Assembly (NCBI GenBank): GCA_946803715.1
Contig: CAMPET010000257.1
Span: 81,667 to 93,389 of the forward strand
DNA from: Beroe ovata
Taxonomy: Eukaryota > Ctenophora > Nuda > Beroida > Beroidae
Direction of reading: 5' to 3'
DNA: 11,723 bases
Positions 1 to 11,723 of the stretch are shown here, piece by piece. Position 1 is the stretch's first letter. Every line of letters begins with the position of its first letter. The translations under genes were made by a program, and so were the position numbers. The notes under the pieces are model-generated. The model saw only the letters and a program-made list of their open reading frames with translations, was not told the origin of the DNA and ran no database searches.

Positions 1-210
1 TCACTCAAACTGACATGTTTTGGTTCTATTAGGGGTTATGGCGGCCACTAACTTGTGAACCGATCATCCGATTGACGTGAAATTTTGGTTGTCCGAGTTT
101 CTAATGGTCCTTGAGCTATGGTAGAAGTTTCTAGTCAATCGGTCAATCCGTTTGGGAGCTATCCTCAAATGCTCACTCAAACTGACATAATTTGGGTCGA
201 TAAGTTTATA
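1..210. repeat. Partial tandem (satellite-like) repeat, period 172
   Basis: The 16 bases tcactcaaactgacat at 1-16 recur at 173-188 and similarity continues for about 15 more bases (gttttggttctat against aatttgggtcgat). One full 172-bp unit and the start of a second are visible. The array probably continues leftward. It lies in the SUZ12 intron after exon 11. Confidence 0.7.
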
Positions 211-269
211 TTATATAGCATATATCAATCCTCGATCCATGCCTACTGTGAATGTAAAAGAGCCAGTAC

Positions 270-5073
<4,804 letters not shown>

Positions 5074-5108
5074 CTGCAACACTCATCGCGATTTGTTGCT
5101 ACGCATGA

Positions 5109-5142
5109 CTTCATCGAAGGCCTGATTCGGCCTTCGATGAAG
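5109..5142. repeat. Perfect 14-bp hairpin
   Basis: Arms cttcatcgaaggcc (5109-5122) and ggccttcgatgaag (5129-5142) with loop tgattc. It sits at the edge of the CpG-rich region, about 35 bases upstream of the predicted SUZ12 ATG, so it may be in the 5' UTR or core promoter. Confidence 0.9.
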
Positions 5143-5715
5143 ACGCGCGCGCGGCGCGCGTTAAACAGTACAAATATGTTCCCGCGCTGCGTGACCCAAA
5201 TACTCCGCGCGCGCTGCGATTTTTCAGTTCACTGAGTAGAACAGGGGCGCGTAACGTGTGCACATACAAATACAAGTCGAGTCAGGTAAAGCGCATCAAA
5301 AAAATCCAAGCCGCGTACTTATTATAGCTTTGATGCAGTTCAGCCACGGTTACCTATCGTTTGTGTTGTACTTATACTGTCTGTTAAGTTTCGCCGGACG
5401 CGGATGTCATGGTCATCTGTTCTGGCATATACCATGATGTATGTTATCAGTTACAAGTTGAGCCGATCGAAATTTACATTTTCGCTCCATGGAATGAGTC
5501 GTGTCAATGATCCTTGCAATGCAACTCGTTCTCTGATTTCATTCCGTTAAACCACAGAAACTTCTTCATACATCGACTTTGGCTGTGAGCGCCGCGCGCA
5601 AAAGAACAAAGACGCAATGGTGTTAGAATTTTGATACGCGCGTATTTCTTGACACTGGTGTAAATCGAGCGCTAAAGGTTTCTAGAATCACCTGATTCAG
5701 CGCTCATTCATACGC

Positions 5716-5752
5716 GTTTCTTTGTTTGCGTTTGGAGTTTCTTTGTTTGCGT
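5716..5752. repeat. 16-bp direct repeat in the CpG-rich region
   Basis: gtttctttgtttgcgt at 5716-5731 and again at 5737-5752, period 21. TTGTTTGC resembles a forkhead-type site, which is only a suggestion. Confidence 0.75.
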
Positions 5753-5879
5753 CAGCTCTGTCATTTACGCGGCATATCCTGATTGAGATTTTAGCGTGTG
5801 CTATTCTTGAAATATAAGTATAAAATTTTATTGAGTTTATTCATATTGTTAATCTCTGAGTAGGTTTTATGTATTTGTG

Positions 5880-6710
5880 TGTGGCTGCAGTTTGATTGGA
5901 CTAGTCTTCATACTCAAGATAGAGACTTGGCTTACAAGATGAACTCAGCAGCTTCACTATCAGTGTTCTAGTGTAAGTTTATTGACGACTGTCACTAAAT
6001 CAACTTCAAATTCTAATTTTAGTTCATACACGAATGTCTTGACACGATTAACTTTTTCAGGCTCCTGCTGCTGCGCAATCCTCTATCATTGATTTCCTTC
6101 TCTCTGCAGTCTCTGCTCATTCTCATGAGTCTGAATCCTTGTTCTTGGTTAAAAGAAAACCATGAGAGTGTTGAAAGGTGAGTTCATTTTCGTATGTGAT
6201 ACTCTCATTTTTTGCCTGGACATAGACAACTTAGATCAATCTACACAGATATTAACAACCACCACATTTCAGATGAGAGTGTGACCTATTTAATGGCGGT
6301 AAGCTTTGGCTCTCAAAGATGTGTGCTACCAGATGATCAGGCAACTCCATGTATGCTGGGTGAAGCAAGTTATCGCCTGCCACACTAAGGTAAGATACTT
6401 GGTGAGACTGTATAAGCTATTAAGCTGGGTTCTACCAGTGCCCTTGAGAAATGATGGCTCACATATTCCGGCAATATTTTCCTATCTTACCATGGGCTCA
6501 TGAAACTGCACATTAGTGTGGTAATTTTGCTCATCTTGACAATAACTTCAGTTGTGGCTGACAGTGCGACCGAGTCCAACTTCCCGATATCGACAGATTG
6601 AATCCTGAATGAGACACATCCAAAGTCTCACGAGGTGTCCTCAACTTTACAGTGAACAGACTGGGTGCAACAACAGCTCGGAATTCGGCTACCAGTTGAG
6701 GTAAGTTTGG
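5880..6710 (+). ncRNA. Possible divergent spliced transcript
   Basis: A run of exon-like boundaries on the plus strand: donor GTAAGT at 5973; acceptor gattaactttttcag ending 6060 (a second, ctctctgcag, ending 6109); donor GTGAGT at 6178; acceptor accacatttcag ending 6272; donor GTAAG at 6390; acceptor aataacttcag ending 6551; donor GTAAGT at 6701. Implied introns are 88, 95 and 162 bases. Joining 6061-6177 to 6273-6389 gives a 43-codon frame from ATG 6162 to TAA 6388 (starts MRVLKDESVTYLMAVSFG). I recognise no protein family. It could be a non-coding RNA from the shared promoter, a small-peptide gene, or chance. Confidence 0.3.
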
Positions 6711-6827
6711 TCAATAAAATGTCAAACATTCAGTACAACTTTAGTGACGTCTTATATAACTTATTAGAAAATTTAGCAGTTGTGCTGCGATAATATAAAT
6801 CAGGTCAACTCGATTCAAATTTCATTG

Positions 6828-7149
6828 TGCGTAATTCTGGTCATCAGCAAAAAATAGAACGTGGTTATGTAAAAGTAACGCTTTTATCTCAAATTCAGCC
6901 TCTAAACTGCAGACATAAACACATACGAAAAACAGTGTTTTCCCGTTGTACTCTAGGTAACTAGTCAAATTGCCCCTCATCAGANTGCGTAATTCTGGTC
7001 ATCAGCAGAAAAATAGAACGTGGTTATGAAGTTGGCAAAGTAACGCTTTTATCTGAAATTCAGCCTCTAAACTGCAGTCATAAACACATACGAAAAACAG
7101 TGTTTTCCCGTTGTACTCTAGGTAACTAGTCAAGTTGCCCCTCATCAGA
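6828..7149 (+). repeat. Tandem duplication, period 158, with an N at the junction
   Basis: Copy 1 is 6828-6984 and copy 2 is 6986-7149, both running from tgcgtaattctgg to cctcatcaga. They differ by a few substitutions and insertions (gtaaaagtaacg against gaagttggcaaagtaacg). The single N at 6985 lies exactly between the copies. Confidence 0.9.
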
Positions 7150-7940
7150 TGACTGCCCTGTAGTATATTCGTAGCTCAGCATAACAACTATATTCTGACA
7201 GCCATGTGAATCATTGCACATTACTATACAGATTTCATGAGAGAAATTGATCGTAGCAGCTGGAGCGAAATTTGAGTAGCTGTTCAGCTTCCTATCCCAC
7301 ATTCACCACACTCTATAGTGTAGAACAATGAAATCTGTATAGAAATGTGTGTTTCTGATAAACCACAATATTACTGTCATTGAAAATCGAGATTTACCCT
7401 GGTTTTGGACTACAACTCGAGCCATACTTTGTGTCTGTTGAGTTTGATTACCGTGCAATGTATCTTGCACAAAGTAAATCTCGAGTTCAATGGCTAAGAC
7501 TTGTCCTGAGGCCATGTTAACATCCATTTCTAGTAATTGTAGTCTCTGTAGGTAGTATTTTGAACCACAATACTTCAACTCGTCCCAGATGACTGCCCGT
7601 TCTGTATTTGTAGCTTAATATACCTCAGCATTACTATATTCTGACAGCCATGTGAATCATTGCACATTACTATACAGATTTCATGAGAGAAATTGATCGT
7701 AGCAGCTGGAGCGAAATTTGAGTAGCTGTTCAGCTTCGTATCCCACATTCACCACACTCAATATAGTGTAGAACAATGAAATCTGTATAGAAATGTGTGT
7801 TTCCGATAAACCACAATATTACTGTCATTGAAAATCAAGATTTAACCTGGTTTTGAACTACAACTCGAGCCATAATTTGTGTCTGTTGAGTTTGATTACC
7901 GTGCAATGTAAATATCGAATTCAGAGGCCATAGTTGTTAA
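7147..7940 (+). repeat. Tandem duplication, period 440
   Basis: Unit 1 (7147-7586) and unit 2 (7587 to about 7940) both start agatgactgccc and are nearly identical over ~320 bases. Unit 2 has a 14-base deletion after gtgcaatgta (7901-7910) and then diverges. A 91-codon minus-strand frame in unit 1 (7578-7303) is stopped in unit 2 by a CGA to TGA change, which argues against coding. Confidence 0.9.
7217..7349. repeat. Inverted repeat inside the 440-bp unit
   Basis: Arms 7217-7238 and 7328-7349 pair over 22 bases with one mismatch; the inner 15 (ctatacagatttcat) are perfect. They enclose 89 bases, ending with a smaller stem around acactctatagtgt. The second unit keeps the same arms (near 7657-7678 and 7770-7791), with an enlarged inner loop (acactcaatatagtgt). 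Confidence 0.85.
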
Positions 7941-8225
7941 ATCTCTCGATTCCTAAGTCAGATTTCCATCATAGACACACTGTTAATACTCTCACGGGTC
8001 ACCTGTTTTCCAATGCAGTTAAATCTCGTGTTAGCAATATCATAGGCCATTGCACCAGATTTATCAGCTATTGATCACATAGGAGAAATCACTTCTCACA
8101 TGGTTTAATTCAATGCCTTCAAATTTTGTCGACACTTTGTACTGACACGGATTGCGCGGATACTTTTTTTTCAAACTTTCTATGGTGACGAGAAGTGCGT
8201 TAGCACAAATGGAGACAAATACCAC

Positions 8226-8243
8226 CGCGCGCGCGCGCGCGCG
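8226..8243. repeat. CG-alternating tract
   Basis: Eighteen bases of strict CG alternation, a sequence type known to adopt Z-DNA under supercoiling. CpG usually decays in methylated DNA, so its survival suggests a recent or unmethylated tract. Confidence 0.85.
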
Positions 8244-8859
8244 TGATCGAGTACCGCTCGCTTTAGGCGGGATCTTCCACATACAATCATACATGCATGT
8301 CAGGTACCCTCAGGAAAAAATTGGACCTCGGATGAATATTTTCAAGGACTTAACCCTTGCATACAGAACTTAACGTCCGGCTTCTGGGGGCTGCGCCCCC
8401 AAACCCCTGCTCATGGTTAAAGATGATTTTCTTTCAGTACCTTGTGATATATATGATATATCATATCAGTCCGTTAACACCATTTTATCTTGCTTAGCCC
8501 CCATACCCCTGCTGTAGCTTGCTCGCTTCGCTCGCTACATAATTTCGACTCGCTTCTCTCGTCGAAGGCCCCCGAAAAAAATGTCTAGCTACGTGGAACT
8601 CAGATGAAAATTTTCAAGGACTTCGCCCTTCAATAAAGAACTTAGCGCCCCCAGACCCCTGCTTTTACTTTAAACAGCGTCTACTTAGAATTGAAGGAAC
8701 ACATTGATTAAGAACTACCTGTGATACTGGAATACTACTTTCTGTACAATGAGATGTCAGCGCAGTGCCCCAAGACTCGTTTATTTCCAGTGTAATAAAG
8801 CATTAAATGAAAAGTTTTGAAGGATTTCACCTTATCGAACAGAACTTGATCTCTGGCTT

Positions 8860-8878
8860 CTGGGGGCTGCGCCCCCAG
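8860..8878. repeat. GC hairpin, loop TGC
   Basis: ctgggggc-tgc-gcccccag, a perfect 8-bp stem. The same hairpin recurs at 8385-8401 (7-bp stem) and 10840-10858. Confidence 0.9.
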
Positions 8879-9177
8879 ACCCCTGCTCCTGATTAAAGAT
8901 GATACTCTGCTTATGTTTCAGTACCTTTGGATATCTCATATCGGGCACTGCCCTAAAATCACTACATTTCCATTGCTACGACAAACATTAAAAAGTTAAA
9001 AGCCATGTACTATGCAATTCAAATGAGAATCTAACGGCTCAGATCATCGCACTTTCTTCAGTTCCTCACTCTTGCATTACTTTTTTTCTCCTCTTATTTT
9101 ATTGTTACTGCGGTTACTGTGATATTATCTTTAATACCAGATTTCGTCTACAACACTCTATTTCCGAAAAATTTTCC

Positions 9178-9194
9178 GGGGGGCTTCGCCCCCC
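9178..9194. repeat. GC hairpin, loop TTC
   Basis: ggggggc-ttc-gcccccc, a perfect 7-bp stem, repeated at 9632-9648. Confidence 0.9.
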
Positions 9195-9658
9195 TAACTC
9201 CCCGACCAGGGGCGTTGCCCTGCGCCCCCATACCCCTGCCGTAGCTTGCTCGCTTCGCTAGCTGCGCAAACTCGACCTGCTTCGCTCGTCGAGGGCCCCC
9301 GGAAAAAATGTCTGGCTATGTGCCCGTTCGTTGTATATCAGGGCAGTGAAACGAAGCAGCCCCCAGACCCCTGCTCGTGATGAAAGATAATTTTGTGCTT
9401 TTTTCAGTACCTTTAGATATCTCATATCAGGACAGTGCCCTAAAACCATTATATTTCCATAACTACGACAAACAATACAAGTCATGTATTCTTCAATTAG
9501 AATTAGTATCTCAGATCATCGCATTTTCTTCACTCTTACATAACATTTTTGCTCCTCTTTTTTTCGTTACTGCGATATTTTCTTTAATGCCAGATTTCGT
9601 CTACAACACTCTATTTTGGAAAAAATTTTCCGGGGGGCTTCGCCCCCCTAACCCCCGA

Positions 9659-9677
9659 CCAGGGGCGTTGCCCCTGG
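9659..9677. repeat. GC hairpin, loop GTT
   Basis: ccaggggc-gtt-gcccctgg, a perfect 8-bp stem. The matching site in the previous unit (about 9205-9222) has lost part of the right arm. Confidence 0.9.
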
Positions 9678-9979
9678 ACCCCAATGGGGACTGCGCCCCC
9701 ATACCCCTGCCCCAGCTTGCTCGCTTCGCTCGTCGAGGGCCCCCGGAAAAATGTCTGGTTACGTGGATCTCTGATGAATATTTTCGAGAACTTCGCCCTT
9801 TCATACAGGGCTTTCATACGGACGGGCTGCGGATGAATTCCATATCACATCATTTATACGCATTTGGGTGGCTGCGAAACTCAAGCAATTCTCAATTGAT
9901 TTTGGGTATAATATCACTGTTTTTCGTAGTGACTTTCTCATGCCGCCGAAATTGAGCTTCTGCCTTTTTAAGTTCCTGA

Positions 9980-10395
9980 GGTATGAGCGTTATTTGCTTT
10001 AATTGGTCAATTAACTAATTAGGGCATTGGGAACAAAAATGTAAATACAGCTCAGTGCATACACTGGGAGTGGAGGTTTTACAAGCCGTTAAAATGGCGT
10101 TGCTAACACTTTCCATTCTCGAGATATAAACGGTAATTACTTTGATTGGTAAATTAACCAAATACGACATCGGAACCAAGAATGTTTGAACAGCTCAGTA
10201 AACGCACCGCGAGTGGAGGTTTTGAATTGGTGCCACTCACATTTATGTTCCCGAGATATAAGCGATAATTACTTTAATTGGTCAATTAACCAATAACGGC
10301 ATCGGGAACAAGAATTTAAACACAGCCCAGTTCACGTACAGTGAGTGGAGGTTTAGTATGCCGTTTAATTGGCGCTGCTCACACGACTCGGGACT
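9980..10395 (+). repeat. Three-unit tandem repeat, period about 132-143
   Basis: The palindromic core aattggtcaattaac recurs at 10001, 10144 and 10276. Each unit also carries an aacaagaatttaaacacagc-like block, gagtggaggttt, and a cgagatataa(a/g)cg block joining it to the next. Units differ by point changes and small indels. No coding frame. Confidence 0.85.
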
Positions 10396-10549
10396 AAAAA
10401 CAATGTTTTTGAATTAATTTCACTATTTTTTTCTGAAGAAACGATTCGGCCGATTTACATGAAATTTTCAACATTTGGTTATCTTGACATAGAGACAAGC
10501 TGTGCAAATTTTTATGATTAACCGACGTCATTTACATGGTGTACTGACG

Positions 10550-10573
10550 TCACGAAAATCGCGATTTTCGTGA
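10550..10573. repeat. 24-bp perfect palindrome
   Basis: tcacgaaaatcg-cgattttcgtga reads the same on both strands. It overlaps a TGACGTCA motif on its left. Confidence 0.92.
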
Positions 10574-10626
10574 TTTGGTACATTTTTATATAGTAGACGC
10601 TGGCAAACGTGTTTTTACAAACACAC

Positions 10627-10890
10627 GTAATGACTTAATCATTACTTTGGGACTTCATATCTGTTCGAAACAATACTGCCCTCGGCCCTTCGGGCCGCGA
10701 CCACGCCCATTTTTTTCCGTGGCTGCGGGCGGTTGCCAGCGCCCTGATATTGTCGTTTTATATCAGGGCAGCAATAAGGCCCATAAGGGGATAATTTTTA
10801 AGGATCTCACCCTATCGAACAGAACTTAACATCTAGCTTCTGGGGGCTGCGCCCCCAGACCCCTGCTCCCGATTAAAGTGATTTTCTGCT
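10627..10890 (+). repeat. Further hairpin-rich copy of the modular repeat
   Basis: Contains stems gtaatga/tcattac (10627-10645), cggccc-ttc-gggccg (10683-10697) and gccctgatat/atatcagggc (10741-10769). These are followed by the shared tail ending in the ctgggggctgcgcccccag hairpin (10840-10858) and acccctgctcccgattaaag. Confidence 0.8.
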
Positions 10891-10938
10891 TTTCTGCATT
10901 TCTGCTTTTCTGCTGTTCTTCTTTTTCTGCTTTTCTTT
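10876..10938 (+). repeat. Pyrimidine-rich tract with ttttctgc repeats
   Basis: Short-period repetition of ttttctgc and variants directly after the hairpin tail, ending tttctttag. Low-complexity expansion of the element's 3' end is likely; it also looks like a strong splice acceptor. Confidence 0.6.
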
Positions 10939-11189
10939 AGGGACCCTTCCCCAGAAATTCCATTCTCTATTGACATGATGTATTCACAGATTATGTAAGT
11001 ACGAATATAGTATGGAGCTTGAATTATATTATTTAAGGGTAAAATGTGAACAAAGAGTGGGGAGAGTTGGATACTGGGGGTCTTTGTATGTGAGTAAGTT
11101 AGAGGGATTCTAGCGGTCTAAAGGTGGATGGGTGCATGTGTGTTTTGTGTTTTGTCTTCGAGTGCGAAGGTGTGAAAGAGAGTGTATGT

Positions 11190-11500
11190 GACAATTTTCA
11201 GAGTCTGAAGACACAGACATAGACACCCAAAAAAGCAGACCGACACAAGCACAAACAAACTCACACCTACGTTATACACATACACATAAATAAACGAACA
11301 CACTACCACAAAAACACACATCACACATACGTCATACACAACTCATACACATTAAGAGTAACACAAACATGCACACATTCACACATTTACAAATGCCTAT
11401 GCATACAGACACACACAGCCACAAACACGCGATTACACACAAACGTCATACACATACACCTTTTAAATCACACAGACACACACACAGATAGTAGACACCC
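11190..11500. repeat. Imperfect CA-rich low-complexity region
   Basis: About 300 bases dominated by cacaca, catacaca and cagacaca units on the plus strand. Open frames across it are by-products of the repetition. Confidence 0.85.
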
Positions 11501-11665
11501 ACAATATGCAATCACAGATTCTCGGGTGCAACTGTCAGCAGAGGACCATAGGGGACATAGGTTGTCGAAGAAACATCGGAGGGGTATAACAGAGGAGAAG
11601 ATCAGCAGAGGAACGAAAACGCGACTTACAAGGTACACAACGTAATATATTCTTACCAAACTAAT

Positions 11666-11723
11666 AAGGGGCCGTTCACATATTACGTAATCAAAATTTC
11701 GGCATTTTTTACCCCCCTCCCCC
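11666..11723. mobile_element. Probable end of a dispersed invertebrate repeat
   Basis: Pattern ataaggggccgttcacatattacgtaat, then ggcattttttacccccctccccc. From general familiarity, sequences of the form GGGGCCGTNCATANATTACGTAA...GGCATTTTTNACCCCCCTCCCCC recur at repeat ends in many invertebrate genomes. I cannot name the family. The element runs off the window edge. Confidence 0.45.

Larger units (their letters stand above)
5085..5800. promoter_or_regulatory. CpG-rich, probably bidirectional promoter region
   Basis: CpG density rises sharply here (acgcgcgcgcggcgcgcg at 5143-5160, ctccgcgcgcgctgcg near 5202-5217, further CGCG sites to 5720) compared with AT-rich flanks. It lies immediately upstream of the proposed SUZ12 start on the minus strand and upstream of possible plus-strand exons beginning near 5880. 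No TATA box was identified. Confidence 0.55.
8290..9790 (+). repeat. Modular repeat array with GC-rich hairpins
   Basis: Repeated modules: (a) a tail like tcaaggacttcaccc, gaacagaactt, cttctgggggctgcgcccccagacccctgct, then gattaaagatgat (copies near 8338, 8815 and, shortened, 8612); (b) ttcagtacctttagatatctcatatc; (c) atttcgtctacaacactctatttt; (d) gcttcgccccccta; (e) gcttgctcgcttcgct; (f) ggcccccggaaaaaatgtctggcta. Two long units start at 8872 and 9360 (period 488); a deleted unit covers 8401-8671. No conserved protein frame runs through the copies. The 192-codon frame at 9377-9955 is mostly translated hairpins. Confidence 0.85.

Noticed and set aside
7303-7578. 91-codon minus-strand frame in the first 440-bp unit
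   Set aside because: The second unit carries a stop in the same frame and no family is recognisable; treated as repeat sequence.
6828-7940. Tandem repeats as a CRISPR-like array
   Set aside because: Units are long (158 and 440 bp), only two each, with no short repeats separated by unique spacers; the context is eukaryotic.
8064-8373. Overlapping frames on both strands with an Arg-Ala run across the CG tract
   Set aside because: The RARARAR stretch is the CG-alternating tract translated; both strands are open for the same trivial reason.
9377-9955. 192-codon open frame on the plus strand, the longest in the window
   Set aside because: It runs through the hairpin repeats; the Pro/Arg-rich middle is translated gcttcgccccccta and similar motifs. 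The frame is not preserved in the neighbouring copies, and no domain is recognisable.
11118-11659. Minus-strand frames over the CA-rich tract
   Set aside because: Low-complexity Val/Cys/Tyr strings produced by the repeat; no homology or splice support.

Overview
This is a window of animal (invertebrate metazoan) nuclear DNA, not bacterial or viral. It has short GT-AG introns, CpG-rich DNA beside a gene start, CA/GT microsatellites, tandem and dispersed non-coding repeats, and a protein gene in many short exons. The species cannot be fixed from sequence alone. A single N at 6985 shows that this is assembled genomic sequence.

Main result: roughly 270-5073 on the minus strand holds an interrupted gene for SUZ12, the core subunit of Polycomb Repressive Complex 2. 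No long open frame shows it, because the frame is split over eleven exons of 32-386 bases. I assembled it from short protein matches to animal SUZ12 and from agreement of codon phase across every junction. Proposed exons, 5' to 3': 5073-5042, 4359-4233, 4151-4047, 3943-3871, 3786-3716, 3386-3337, 3155-3067, 2989-2709, 2573-2188, 555-491 and 414-270. Together they give about 474 codons. They cover the N-terminal WD40-binding segment, the C2-like middle region and the complete C2H2 zinc finger, which is split over two exons. The C-terminal VEFS box would lie beyond the left edge of the window, so the gene is 3'-partial here.

Layout, left to right. 1-269: start of the last visible SUZ12 intron, with a partial satellite of period 172. 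270-555: two SUZ12 exons. 556-2187: a 1.6 kb intron with dispersed and inverted repeats, a 22-bp perfect palindrome and a GT/CA tract directly beside the 5' splice site of exon 9. 2188-5073: the other nine exons. 5085-5800: CpG-rich, probably bidirectional promoter DNA with a strong hairpin. 5880-6710: possible exons of a divergent plus-strand transcript, probably non-coding or encoding only a small peptide. 6828-7940: two tandem duplications, one marked by the N and one containing an inverted repeat. 8226-8243: a CG-alternating tract. 8290-9790 and 10680-10890: a modular repeat family studded with perfect GC-rich hairpins with 3-base loops. 9980-10400: a tandem repeat of three units. 10550-10573: a 24-bp perfect palindrome. 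11190-11500: CA-rich low-complexity DNA. 11666-11723: a sequence resembling a dispersed invertebrate repeat end.

No tRNA, rRNA, CRISPR array, or clear transposase or reverse-transcriptase coding region was seen.
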